Shown piece after piece: positions 1 to 9,499 of a stretch of 64,000 bases of DNA; the stretch's first letter is position 1; each line of letters opens with the position of its first letter. Source of the stretch: Climacium dendroides (taxonomy: Eukaryota > Streptophyta > Bryopsida > Hypnales > Climaciaceae). The notes beneath the pieces were generated by a model. It was not told where the DNA came from. It ran no database searches and was given only the letters and a program-made list of their open reading frames with translations. The position numbers and the translations under genes are program-made. The stretch is from positions 13,099,538-13,163,537 of the forward strand of contig OX467091.1 of NCBI GenBank assembly GCA_950106755.1. The letters are read 5' to 3'.

Positions 1-2
1 CC

Positions 3-1793
3 GACGATTCAGAGGCCACCGAGGCATGCAAGCATGTTCTCATGCGAATATATAAACCTACGGACTACGCGGACGTCGTCAAGGAATTCATGGCGTTTCG
101 CCATAGGGAGCCTCCCTTCCACAACATGTTGGATCCAAGTGAACAAAAATTATCGGCACACGCTTGGTGGGATTTTGAAGGCGCATGTGGGAAGCTCATT
201 GCTCCAATTGCAAGGAGAATATTGGGCCAACCGGTATCTTCATCTTCATGTGAACGGAATTGGAGTAGCTATTCTTTTGTTCACAATAAATCTCGAAATA
301 AGTTGAGAACAAAGAGAGCTGCGGATTTGGTGTATGTGTACACTAATTCAAGAGTGTTGGCTGCATCCAAAGAGAGGGATGAGAAGAAGTGGTACCTTGA
401 AAATGTAGATTCAGAAGAATCGGAGGGACCAAACGAAGATGACGAGAGCAGCGAAGATGAAGAAGAAGGTATTCGTGTAGACGGGAATGAAGCACATGGA
501 CAAGAAGCAAATTGGTACAACCCAATATTCAATGAAGAAGAAGATTTTGATGGCAACACATACAATTTTGGAGGTGAACCGTTTGGAAGAGTAAATATGA
601 ATGATGATGACATGGGCAACAATGACCGAGACGAGTACGACTTTCCAATGGACGATAATGATTGTGGAAACGACGAAGGCGTACCTTCCATAGCAAGGTT
701 TGTAGATGGAAACCGATTTCTAAGTAGTGACAAGGTTCTCAATCTAAACGAAGAGGATGCAAATGTCCAAGTCCTGGCTTCTAATGGAACCATAGCATCC
801 AATGCTGGAACTTCCGAAATAGATGAAGTGATTGGAAGCGGTAGGTCTCCATCCATAGTGGTGGCCCAACTAGAAAAGAATGACAACGTTGAGGACCGCG
901 AGCAAATGAATGTGGACAAGATAAGCGTGGAGTCTCTAGGAGGATTGGCAAGCAAAAGCAACGGGGAACCAAGTAGCCTAAACCATGAAGCGAGTGGGAC
1001 ACAAGACAATGTACATTCGTGTTTGATAGAATATAGAAGTCCGAACTTGCTTCACAGTGGCCAAGGCACAAAGGAAAACATGACAAGTTTTGTACGTCCA
1101 CCGCGTAGCATTCCTCCAATAGGTGCACGCTCACTATTTAATAGTGTAAGCATTACTTTGGTGGGTTCAGGAAGTTTTCAACGTTCGACACGAGCTTCCA
1201 TCATTTCGAAAAAAATAGAACGTACCGAAAATCGAAGATTGCAGATTTCTTCATTCACCAATGACGAGGAAGATGAGACGTTGGCCTCAATGTTAAAGAA
1301 GCAAGGAAACCGCCTACCAGCATCTTCAACAAGGCTAGCGGACCCGACACTGGAATCTTCAAATGCTATAGAGGCATTCACTGAAGAAGGGAGAAAGGCA
1401 GGGATGGCAATGATGATGGAAGAACCCTCTAAAGCAAAGAACAAACGAGTAATGGAGCCGTTTGCTATCTCTCCAACGAAGAAAGTGAATGCAGGAAAAA
1501 CTCCCCTTGATAAGCGTCCGTCTATTCCAGAACTTCCGTTGAGAAAAGGAAAAGCGGTTGATCGCCTTCGTGAACGTGTAAGGAAAACCTTGATGAAAGC
1601 AAAGAACGAGCAAATGATGGGCAAGCCTAAAAAAGCTCGTGTATCTTCAACAGTACAAGAGAAAAGAGGGGAAAGTCAAACACTTTCATCAGACGATGAA
1701 GAGAATACCATGAGTGATGAAGATGATGGATTCCAATCAAGAGAATACAGTAGCGGGGCAGAGGTGAAAGGAAATAGTGATTACCACCCCTAG
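3..1793 (+). CDS. hAT-superfamily transposase, C-terminal part (5' end outside window)
   Basis: The frame is open from the first bases of the window, so the Met at 42 is internal and the gene begins upstream. Residues encoded at about 150-360 form the hAT C-terminal dimerisation domain: a WWDFEG-like stretch, the conserved SSSCERNWSSYSFVHNK core and a K-RAADLVYVYTN segment. This domain lets hAT transposases oligomerise on DNA; the catalytic RNase H-like core would lie upstream. After it comes a tail of roughly 470 residues, strongly acidic at first (DE-rich at about 410-480 and 590-680), then Ser- and Lys-rich with several KK/KR clusters, and ending acidic again. No known domain was recognised in the tail, and it is longer than the short acidic tails I would expect in plant hAT proteins. 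The frame has no internal stop, so the copy is young or is a domesticated host gene. The family call is firm; activity is unknown. Confidence 0.85.
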   Translation, partial: DDSEATEACKHVLMRIYKPTDYADVVKEFMAFRHREPPFHNMLDPSEQKLSAHAWWDFEGACGKLIAPIARRILGQPVSSSSCERNWSSYSFVHNKSRNKLRTKRAADLVYVYTNSRVLAASKERDEKKWYLENVDSEESEGPNEDDESSEDEEEGIRVDGNEAHGQEANWYNPIFNEEEDFDGNTYNFGGEPFGRVNMNDDDMGNNDRDEYDFPMDDNDCGNDEGVPSIARFVDGNRFLSSDKVLNLNEEDANVQVLASNGTIASNAGTSEIDEVIGSGRSPSIVVAQLEKNDNVEDREQMNVDKISVESLGGLASKSNGEPSSLNHEASGTQDNVHSCLIEYRSPNLLHSGQGTKENMTSFVRPPRSIPPIGARSLFNSVSITLVGSGSFQRSTRASIISKKIERTENRRLQISSFTNDEEDETLASMLKKQGNRLPASSTRLADPTLESSNAIEAFTEEGRKAGMAMMMEEPSKAKNKRVMEPFAISPTKKVNAGKTPLDKRPSIPELPLRKGKAVDRLRERVRKTLMKAKNEQMMGKPKKARVSSTVQEKRGESQTLSSDDEENTMSDEDDGFQSREYSSGAEVKGNSDYHP

Positions 1794-2165
1794 GCATTCA
1801 AATTTAGAAAGGATTTGAATGAAGAACATTTACAGAACTTGGTGCTCAAATGTTTACGATTTAGAGAGATGAATAGCTAAGATTTATTAGTTCTTGGAGC
1901 ATTTCATAGTAGTACAAGGTTGCCAAATTATCTTGAAAAAATTAATGAAACTATCATTTTGGGGGGATTTTGTCCCAAGTGATATTGAAGAAATCTTCAT
2001 TGTGTTATTTTTTGTTCTCAATTTCAAGTGTGTAGCACGTAAAAATTTCTGAAGCGCCAAAACTCACAAATATGTAAGAAGAACCCAAAAAAAAACTGAA
2101 AATCATGCAAAATTGCAAAATGCAAAGTTACAAACCCTCATTCTCTCAGTCGATCACTCCCAAAC
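1794..2165. other. AT-rich 3' flank of the hAT gene, no gene seen
   Basis: This stretch probably holds the 3' untranslated region of the hAT gene. Short A runs occur near 2085, but no terminal inverted repeat of the transposon could be paired because its 5' end is outside the window. Confidence 0.4.
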
Positions 2166-2189
2166 TCCCTAAACCCCTTGGCCCTTGAA

Positions 2190-2420
2190 CCGTTCGTGCG
2201 TCCGCTCGTCCGCCAATCCGTCCACTCTCCCGTCCGCCCATCCGTCCGCTAGCCCGTCTGCCCGTCCGCCAATAAAAACAGCCGTCCGTCCGTCTGCCAG
2301 TCTGACCGGCCCGTCCGCCAATCCGTCCGCAGGACGGCGACCGAGGACCGTCCGTCTGCGTCCACAGGGTCCGGATGGGCGGACGTCAGGACGTCCGATT
2401 TTGGACGCAATTTCGCCGCG
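2190..2420. repeat. GC-rich degenerate CGTCCG simple repeat
   Basis: The words cgtccg, cgtctg and ccgtccgcc recur at irregular spacing for about 220 bases, giving a strongly pyrimidine-biased plus strand in otherwise AT-rich DNA. Open frames across it on both strands (for example Ser/Pro-rich or Gly/Arg-rich) are by-products of the repeat and not genes. Confidence 0.85.
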
Positions 2421-2439
2421 GACACACGTCCACGACAAC

Positions 2440-3000
2440 CCTGATCATGAGCTATGCTTCCTCCATATGGACATCGACTGGTGATGTTGATCAGACTGGT
2501 GATGTTGATCATGAGCTATGCTTTTTTAACTAGTGATGTTGATTTCCATATAGACATCGACCGGTGATGTTGATCATAAGACTAGTGATGTTGATCATGA
2601 GCTATGCTTCCTCACAAAAGCGATCTCCATGAATCTCCATATTCATGAGCTATGCTTCCTCACAAAAGCAATCTCCATGAATCTCCATATTCATGAGCTA
2701 TGTTTCCTCACAAAAGCAATCTCCATATTCATGAGCTATATTTCCTCACAAAAGCGATCTCCACTGGTGATGTTGGTCTCCATATGGAGGGTGATGTTGG
2801 TCTCCATGGTGATGTTGGTCTCCATATTGGTCTCCTTATGGACATCGACTGGTGATGTTGGTCTCCATATGGACATCGACTGGTGATGTATGGACTGGTC
2901 ATGTTGGTCTCCATATGGACATCAACTGGTGATGTATGGACTGGTGATGTTGGTCTCCATATAGACATCACTGGTGATGTTGGTGATGTTGAATTTGGTG
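2440..3000. repeat. Compound minisatellite built on a tggtgatgttg / tctccatatgg unit
   Basis: Two interleaved tandem units are visible. One carries tggtgatgttggtctccat with a gacatcgac spacer and recurs many times at about 2460-2590 and 2765-2990. The other carries catgagctatgcttcctcac plus aaaagc-atctccatga and recurs four times at about 2600-2760. Copies differ by small deletions, which suggests slippage and unequal crossing over. Confidence 0.85.
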
Positions 3001-3084
3001 AAGCAATACGCCAATAAAAGCTTTCCTCTATTTGAACATTCAATAAGAACTGAACAAATGCTAAATCAAAAAATCACCCAAAAC

Positions 3085-3180
3085 ACGATCGAAACACGAA
3101 ACGAGGAGCAGATCGCAAAAAATCATCTCAAAACACGAAACGAGGAGCAGATCGCCGAACGCCGAACGAGGAGCTTCAAG
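3085..3180. repeat. Short tandem duplication (acacgaaacgaggagcagat)
   Basis: A unit containing aaacacgaaacgaggagcag appears at about 3090 and again at about 3131, and a shortened gaacgaggag copy follows at about 3165. It lies at the edge of the minisatellite block. Confidence 0.6.
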
Positions 3181-3251
3181 TGTATTTTAAGCGAAAAATG
3201 CCCAAGGTGTACCAGTTCTACCTGAAATCCGTCTGCGCTTTCCAGCTCGCG

Positions 3252-3320
3252 TGACCGGTTACGTCCGGTAACCTCGCCCTGGAGCCCTGCTACGGGCGGT
3301 CGCTACCGCCCGTAACCGGA
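3252..3320. repeat. GC-rich inverted repeats with a perfect 10-bp stem
   Basis: Positions 3291-3300 (tacgggcggt) pair perfectly with 3305-3314 across a 4-base loop. Just upstream, ccggttacgtccggtaacc forms a second imperfect hairpin. In a plant genome this is not a bacterial-type terminator. It may be the end of a small transposon, but no matching partner was found. Confidence 0.6.
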
Positions 3321-3322
3321 CT

Positions 3323-3732
3323 CGGTCACCTAATCCATAGACTAGAGTTACATGTGAGAGGGCTTTCTCGAAAAGCAAGCCAGAGCTCAACGCCAGTGCT
3401 ACATAATTAGGGTTAGATCCTCAGATCCTCTGGTACCGCAGTAGCTTGTTCCACATAGAACGGTTGCAGAGCTACACGAGACTCTATAGCTTACTTCACA
3501 TAACGTCGCTGCACTACAGAAGCACAGATATAGCTTGTGTCGATGCAATTGGTCTCTCGTCTTCTTTCGGATCGGAGCCAAGAATTTCCATGGAAGCATC
3601 AGCCCGCAGTACAGGAACATTCAAAATCATGCGTTGAACAATTCTAGAAGGCACGAAGGAAGTCGTGTATGAATTATAATACATTGCAGGCAACTATCTA
3701 CATTGATACAGTTGTAGTTCACCACTTTGGTA
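3323..3732. other. Spacer downstream of the GIL1/IRKI-like gene, no gene seen
   Basis: The DNA is moderately GC-rich and probably includes the 3' untranslated region of the minus-strand gene that ends at 3733. Short open frames on both strands show no family resemblance. Confidence 0.4.
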
Positions 3733-6393
3733 CTAAAACGCGCTCACCATAGGTCTTGTTACGACAAAGACTCGGCTACGGATTACAATTCGGTTAATGA
3801 GAAACCCGGGGACAACCATAAAATCGACGCGCGATATATCAACCTTGCTCATGTCCTCGTCTTCAGACTCTGACTCCTGGAAAATGACCGACTCCATGTA
3901 CTTCTCGACAAATTTCTCACTCTGCGCGACACGAAAGATCCTCGCCACGGGGTAGAACGCGAACGCAAGCTTGTGAACCTGCCAAACACACACCGCAAGC
4001 TTCACGAACGTCGATCCGAGCTGGGACGCGAGGTAGGTCGCGACGTCCGTGGAGGTGTCGGAGGAGGAGAACGAGTGGTCGAATGTGCGAGAGATGATCT
4101 CCTGCACCATGCTCTCGATCTCGGGAATGGCAGCACTCAGGCTCTCCAGCTTGATGCGGCAGAAATGCGTGAACAGGCTGTCCTCTGTGAGCACCAGCTG
4201 CTCAGTGAATTCAATGGAGTTCAGGTACTTGTATTGCCGAAAATTGTCCATTCGCTGTTGCTCCATATCCAGAAACCCTGAGGAGCTTTCTTGTAGATCG
4301 AAACATTCGTGCTCGAAGGATTGAAACAGAAGCTTACATGTGATGGCTTCTAAAACGTACTTGAGGGGCGCGGCTTTCCCGACAGAGATTGAGCGGACGA
4401 AGTTGTTGCGAGCCACTGCCATGCCGTCAATCTTGCCTTGCTCCATGGCCTTCATCAGAAGGCGCGAGAAGATCCCCGCTACTTCGTGCACGCGTTGGAC
4501 AGCTCTGTCGAGAAGATAGGGTGTCGCTTCGGATTCAAGGAATGACTCTCCTCCGAGATACTGCTTTGGAGGTGCCACTGCGAACTCCTGTGAGTCTCGG
4601 TTCTCCCGATCTTGAGTTTGGTGCTTTAAATCGTCGATTTCTAGATCGCGTTGTCGCAATCTCTCGTTCAATTTCGAAAGAGTTAGAGACAGGCTTCGTA
4701 TTTCTAACTCTTTCGATTGCAATTGCTGTTCTAAAACAGAGCATTGTTCTCTGAGTGCTCGCTCTCGCGCTTCTTGTTCATCAACCTGTGCTTCCTTGTC
4801 TGCAACTATCACTTGCTGCTTTGATTGTTGCTTTAGTTCTTCAACTTCGGTATTTCTTTGCTGCAGTTTCTCCCGCTCGTCATGAAGTCGCTCTAGAAGA
4901 CTCTGCACTTGTGACTCTAAGGCTCCCTTTTTCACTACTAGGACTGCGTTTTGCTGCTTGAGATCTTCTATGCACTTCGTCTGCTCCTGGATCTGATTCG
5001 TCAACTGTTGTTCCTTCTTCTCCAATTGTCCATTCGCATATGTCAGATCTGCAACCTTCTTCTCCAATTGTCCTTTCGCATATGTCAGATCTGCAACCTT
5101 CGTGCGGAATTGTCCTACAGGGCTTGTGTCTTGCACTGTCTTTCTCTCTCGCTCAAGTTTCCTACTGTTTAACTCCTGATTCTGTAGTCTGATGTCTTTG
5201 AGAGAATTTTGAAGTTTCCTCGATTCCGCAGCTTCCAGTTCTTTCGCCACAAGGGCATCTTGGAGTTTCGATTGAAGCTCTTCAATCTCTTGCTCATCCA
5301 CTTTCAACTTTACCTGGTACTCTCTGTTCTCACTCTCCAAACTGTCCGCGCGCACCTTCTCTGCATAAAGCCCTTCCAGCTTCCTCTGAATCTCTTGGTT
5401 TTCTTTCTCAATAGCATCCGCGCGCACCTTCTCTCGGGAAAGCCCTTCCAGCTTCCTCTGCATCTCTCGGTTTTCTTTCTCAATAGCATCAGCGCGCACC
5501 TTCTCTCGGGAAAGATCTTCCAGCTTCCTCTGCATCTCTCGGTTTTCTTTCTCAATAGCATCAGCGCGCACCTTCTCTCGGGAAAGATCTTCCAGCTTCC
5601 TCTGCATCTCTCGGTTTTCTTTCTCAATAGCATCAGCGCGCACCTTCTCTCGGGAAAGATCTTCCAGCTTCCTCTGCATCTCTCGGTTTTCTTTCTCAAT
5701 AGCATCAGCGCGCACCTTCTCTCGGGAAAGACCTTCCAGCTTCCTCTGCATCTCTCGGTTTTCTTTCTCAATAGCATCAGCGCGCACCTTCTCTCGGGAA
5801 AGACCTTGCAACGCTCCTTTATAATTTCTGTTTTCTTCCTCCAAACCATTAGCGCGCATCCTCTCGAGTTGAACTTTTTTGATCTCCGTAACTAAATCTT
5901 CCTCCAATATCTTGTTGCGGTTCTCTAAGCTTGCGATCCTTTGATGACTAACCTTCAACTCATTGGAGCTGGTCTCTTTCTGAACAGGAAATCGCGAGAG
6001 ATCACCAAGGGTCCGTGAATAATCACCGTTGACACCTTTGCTTTCAAAAACTCTATCAGAGTACTCCGACTTCGGTCCTCCATTATTATGTAACCGTTGC
6101 TTTCCTGCACCACTAGTGCCTCCGGCAGAATAGCCGCCCTCGGCCTGTTCATTTGTATTTGTACGACCCCTAAATCCAAAAAAAGAAAAAATGGTACTTC
6201 CACCTGAGGACGAAGGCCCTTCAGACACTGGCACTTCCTCGTAGGGTGTGCCCTTATCTGCGGAGCCGTTCGGTCGATCATCGTGAGTTGCTTGAAAGCC
6301 GTCCTGTCGACCTTGTCGCCAGTGTGGAGGACTAACCCATCGATCATTTACCGATCTTGCGTGATGAAGGTGGGCATCTCGATAATTCGCCAT
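3733..6393 (-). CDS. GIL1/IRKI-like coiled-coil protein, 886 aa, with expanded 24-aa repeats
   Basis: One uninterrupted frame of 886 codons starts at the ATG ending at 6393. Residues 1-140 are hydrophilic and Ser/Gly-rich. Residues about 145-610 are almost continuous coiled coil rich in Glu, Lys, Gln and Leu. Within it residues 197-364 are seven consecutive 24-residue repeats sharing EKVRADAIEKEN, and a 14-residue unit (VADLTYA-GQLEKK) is duplicated near 431-459. Residues about 610-886 resemble the C-terminal half of the plant DUF641/GRAVITROPIC IN THE LIGHT 1 and IRK-interacting protein family: a K(Y)xxEAxxC-xxxxF segment, FRQYKYL, an FCRIK segment, a WQVHKLAF segment, KYMESV near 831 and a VPGFLI...VIRSRVFV end. 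Known members act in light-modulated gravitropism or receptor-kinase signalling. The usual DUF641 N-terminus is not obvious, and the coiled coil makes this protein much longer than those relatives. Family assignment is by motif memory; function is inferred. Confidence 0.8.
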   Translation of the reverse strand: MANYRDAHLHHARSVNDRWVSPPHWRQGRQDGFQATHDDRPNGSADKGTPYEEVPVSEGPSSSGGSTIFSFFGFRGRTNTNEQAEGGYSAGGTSGAGKQRLHNNGGPKSEYSDRVFESKGVNGDYSRTLGDLSRFPVQKETSSNELKVSHQRIASLENRNKILEEDLVTEIKKVQLERMRANGLEEENRNYKGALQGLSREKVRADAIEKENREMQRKLEGLSREKVRADAIEKENREMQRKLEDLSREKVRADAIEKENREMQRKLEDLSREKVRADAIEKENREMQRKLEDLSREKVRADAIEKENREMQRKLEGLSREKVRADAIEKENQEIQRKLEGLYAEKVRADSLESENREYQVKLKVDEQEIEELQSKLQDALVAKELEAAESRKLQNSLKDIRLQNQELNSRKLERERKTVQDTSPVGQFRTKVADLTYAKGQLEKKVADLTYANGQLEKKEQQLTNQIQEQTKCIEDLKQQNAVLVVKKGALESQVQSLLERLHDEREKLQQRNTEVEELKQQSKQQVIVADKEAQVDEQEARERALREQCSVLEQQLQSKELEIRSLSLTLSKLNERLRQRDLEIDDLKHQTQDRENRDSQEFAVAPPKQYLGGESFLESEATPYLLDRAVQRVHEVAGIFSRLLMKAMEQGKIDGMAVARNNFVRSISVGKAAPLKYVLEAITCKLLFQSFEHECFDLQESSSGFLDMEQQRMDNFRQYKYLNSIEFTEQLVLTEDSLFTHFCRIKLESLSAAIPEIESMVQEIISRTFDHSFSSSDTSTDVATYLASQLGSTFVKLAVCVWQVHKLAFAFYPVARIFRVAQSEKFVEKYMESVIFQESESEDEDMSKVDISRVDFMVVPGFLINRIVIRSRVFVVTRPMVSAF
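5302..5877 (-). repeat. In-frame 72-bp coding minisatellite, seven copies plus one diverged
   Basis: Counting down the minus strand, units of exactly 72 bases begin at 5805, 5733, 5661, 5589, 5517, 5445 and 5373. A diverged unit precedes them at 5877-5806. The five central units are nearly identical at DNA level, including third codon positions. The last unit (5373-5302) has drifted (YAEKVRADSLESEN). Each unit encodes 24 residues. This is not a multiple of seven, so the heptad register shifts between units unless skips occur. Confidence 0.95.
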
Positions 6394-7352
6394 TGTAGGT
6401 CAATCTGATTCAGCACAATGGAGCTCTTCGAGCATTCTATTTCTCTCAGCACCTGGCTTTCGGCAGCCTTGTCGATGGAGTCACCCTACACTGTAAAAAT
6501 CAATCTGTGCATGTTGTTAACCAAGAAGGAAGGAGCGTACAGAGACACAAGAAAGAAACAGAGAGAACCGATTCAGGAAGGGGGCTGATCTCTAGAGTCT
6601 ACAAGAAGCAGCCCTAAATCGATCAGACAGGTACAGAGTTGAATCTGTCGACGGAAGGAACGTCTCTCCAAAATCTGCTTCCACCTCGACTCTCTGTAAT
6701 GCACAAGTTTGAAATTGAAGCGATCATATGATGAAATGGTCTCTAAAACAGTACAGGCGTAAATCTCAGCAGCGGCAAAGCAGACTACACCTCATCAAAC
6801 AAAAATCTCAACGAAGGTACACGTTTCAATCCAACTTACACAATGAAAATAATTTTAGTACTGATCGATTCAAAACATGCACGACAAGGAACTATGTAAC
6901 ACTGCCAACTTGAACAGTGAATGAGCAATAATTACGAACGCCGAACTGAGGTGAGTCTCCTCTCTACCTAACAGAACTAAACCCTTGCTCTACCACCGAA
7001 CAATTTCATAGGTTTTGTAAAAATTCAACTAACTGAATGTCTGCGCTTCTCACGAACAAGCTCGCGAGAAAACGTTCATAGAGAAGCAGAGGATTCCCGA
7101 ACTCGACGGTATAACCCTAGACATTAAAGATGACGGAATCGTCGCTGAAAGACGGGGATGGCGACACGGCGATGGAGAAAGACGGCGGCTGCTCCACACC
7201 CGTCACGGAGAAGAGCGCAACTTCTCTTGCCCAAAGACATGTATAAACCCGGTACATTCTAAACGTCAAACTCATGCAACTGCAAGGCAAATTTTATGAA
7301 ATCCCTCTAACAAACTGAATCCATTGTTGTTGCAAAATTTCAGTCGCTTACC
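6394..7352 (-). promoter_or_regulatory. Probable spliced 5' leader and promoter of the GIL1/IRKI-like gene
   Basis: On the minus strand, a possible acceptor (gattttacag) precedes position 6490 and a good donor (ccagg|gtaagc) follows position 7352, which would define an 861-base intron in the 5' leader. This is read from splice consensus only. A telo-box-like tctagggtta (minus strand, about 7110-7121) lies inside the interval and could instead mark a start of transcription. No coding exon upstream of 6393 was recognised. Confidence 0.35.
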
Positions 7353-7822
7353 CTGGTGGAAAGAAGTCGTACACCTTCCAAACTCGTCCGCAAGCAAAAC
7401 GATAAAGTGTCATTGACGGTGGTGAACTCCTCCAATTCCGTCTGCGCGAAATCCAGATTGCACACCAACTGGGCGATTTCAACAACTCTGAAACTTAATC
7501 GATCGACGAAACAGGAGAAGTGCTGAGCAATTTCAGAAGGTAACGCAACCGAAGGGAATTGAAACTTACAGTCTGCAATTAGCAAGGAGCATGCTTGAGA
7601 AACTGCAAGACTCGGAAGCAGCACCAGGGCCGCAAAGTGATACTGGAACGCGTTGTCAACCAAAACAAGCAGGTAAAGTCTGCCGACAAGGAGAAAGGAG
7701 GAGCTTTGATGTGTGTGCAGGCTGAGATTCTGCAGATTTTTCGGCCAGTTTTGGAGCTTGTACCCGAAGCCCTGTGAGCTGCCCATTTCCAGGAACGGAG
7801 TGGGGACCAGAGGGGTTGGCAA
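7340..7822 (-). other. Unassigned open frame (160 codons) ending at a splice-donor-like site
   Basis: A minus-strand frame stays open for 160 codons and runs into ccagg|gtaagc at 7352/7351. A spliced reading using the downstream ttgcag acceptor near 7285 would end after six more residues. The predicted protein is hydrophobic at its start and has an amphipathic segment (about EIAQLVCNLDFAQTELEEF), but I do not recognise a family. It may be a leader exon of the downstream GIL1/IRKI-like gene and not protein coding. Confidence 0.2.
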
Positions 7823-7879
7823 TCTTGAACTTTTCTTCCTTAAAAAAATTGGAAGACGTGCACTGCTCCATCAGTTTTC

Positions 7880-8120
7880 AAGTACAGATTGTCGATGAGG
7901 CGCTTGCTGAGAACAATTCGGTGGGTAGTGGTTGTTGACCATGTCCACGAGGGTGGGGGGGTGGGGGGCTTTTCATGTCTAGCAACTTGCCAAGGTAACG
8001 ACACCATAACTTTCTATGGAGACCCTTTCTGGGCAGATGGGAGACTCTCATTGCCTGACGAGAGGCATGTTCTTTTCCATATCCTGAGGCTACTTTACTA
8101 TTACGATGTCCTTCTCTCTA
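7880..8120. other. Non-coding spacer with a G run, no gene seen
   Basis: The stretch contains a G-rich run (about 7950-7970) and short open frames without family resemblance. Confidence 0.3.
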
Positions 8121-8332
8121 GACTCTTCACAGAGTAGGATTGATCAAGATCCAACCATTCAACACTTCATAGAGTAGGGTTGACCAAGATCCAACCATTC
8201 AACACTTCATAGAGTAGGGTTGACCAAGATCCAACCATTCAACATTGGGGTTATATTTGAGGGGGGAGCACCCAAAAACCAACAGTGTATCCAATTTCAT
8301 AGAGTAGGGTTGACCAAGATCCAACCATCCAA
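8121..8332. repeat. 40-bp tandem repeat, three head-to-tail copies and a fourth nearby
   Basis: Units of exactly 40 bases start at 8121, 8161 and 8201 and share agagtagg-ttga-caagatc followed by caaccattc. A further copy lies at about 8295-8330, inside a larger duplicated block that also contains ttggggttatatttgagg and gggagcacccaaaa. Confidence 0.9.
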
Positions 8333-8339
8333 TGTTGGG

Positions 8340-8612
8340 GTTATATTTGAGGTGGGAGCACCCAAAACCAACACTCTATCCAACAGTGTCCACTTTCTAA
8401 GAAAGGCAACAATTTCTAAAACCTAAATATAGTCTAAGAAAGGCAACAATTTCTAGAACCTAAATGTAGGTAAACTATAGATAGTTTATTGTTGTTGACC
8501 GAAATGATAAGTTATCTAAAGTCTACCTACATTTAGGTTTTAATATCATTGTTTTATTTAGAAAGTGATGACCATTGGGTACATTGTTGGTTTTGGATGC
8601 TCCTACCTTAGA
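8340..8612. mobile_element. Imperfect foldback element (inverted arms of about 75 bp)
   Basis: The left arm (about 8355-8430, gggagcacccaaaaccaac to aaaacctaaat) matches the reverse complement of about 8530-8608 with roughly 70-75% identity by eye. Parts of the left arm are themselves duplicated at 8395-8465. It resembles a non-autonomous foldback or MITE. No target duplication was identified. Confidence 0.6.
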
Positions 8613-9239
8613 AATGCAAAAACATAGCTTCATTGTGAGGAATTTTTGCATAGCTTCATTATAAGAAGTAAAATTCCTCACATTTCTTTGAGGCTTGGCA
8701 TTAGATGAGATTCATCTACTCATCAAGGTCACAAATTTTCATCTATTCATCAAGGCCATGAGTTATCTTGCGTGTCCAGATAATATTAAGTAATTAATTT
8801 TGAATTTTTTTTAAAAGATATTTTTAAATATTTATATATAATTATTTATTTATATTAGAGCTTCAAATAATATTAAGTAATTAATTTAGAATATTTTTAA
8901 AAAAAATACTTTTAAATATTTATTTATTTATATTATTCTTTATTTTGGCCAATAGTGGCTTGTTCACAATATAGGGAACGGGCCTAAAACAACCCTCCAA
9001 TGCCTCCAAAAAACATCTTATGTGTGTTGTTTATGAAAATGTTCTACTTTCACATTGCCTTTCACATTGTCTAGTCCATAATGTAGTTGATTCTTGCCTT
9101 TAATTTTTTGTTTGGAATGTTTTTATATTTAGAGTATGACATTTATGGGCACTTAATCCCTAAAGGACTAAGGCCTTTTTTTTGCCAAAAAACACTCAAA
9201 ATTGCCATCTATTGCAAAGAAAAATATTTGAATTTTTTT

Positions 9240-9425
9240 TTTTCACATTTAACCATAGGATCTTTCTTATATCTAACTAGTTTCAATACTCGAAAATTGT
9301 TTTTTTGCACATATAACCATAGGATCTTATACCTAACTAATTTCAAAATTGAAAATTGTGTTTTTGCACATCTTAGCACATCTTAACATAGAACCTTGTA
9401 TCTAACTAGTTTCAAAAATTTTGAC
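9240..9425. repeat. Three diverged tandem copies of a unit of about 60-65 bp
   Basis: The unit reads roughly: cacat-taaccataggatc, then atatctaactagtttcaa, then a gaaaattgt end. Copies start near 9243, 9308 and 9367. Confidence 0.7.
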
Positions 9426-9499
9426 TGCAAAGTGAATATTATAAATTTTTTTCAAAAATTTTGATTGCATAGATTGCAACTTCAAAGCAAAGATTACAA

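Noticed and set aside
281..1009. 242-codon minus-strand frame in the hAT gene
   Set aside because: Ser/Leu/Phe-rich mirror of the acidic plus-strand tail; no independent support.
2440..3000. Regular repeats considered as a CRISPR array
   Set aside because: Units and spacers are both repeated and variable in length, and the context is a plant genome with introns.
3291..3314. Perfect hairpin read as a rho-independent terminator
   Set aside because: No T run follows, and bacterial terminators are not expected in this genome.
5209..5895. 228-codon and 179-codon frames overlapping the GIL1/IRKI-like repeats
   Set aside because: They translate the same 72-bp repeat in other frames and lack any family resemblance.
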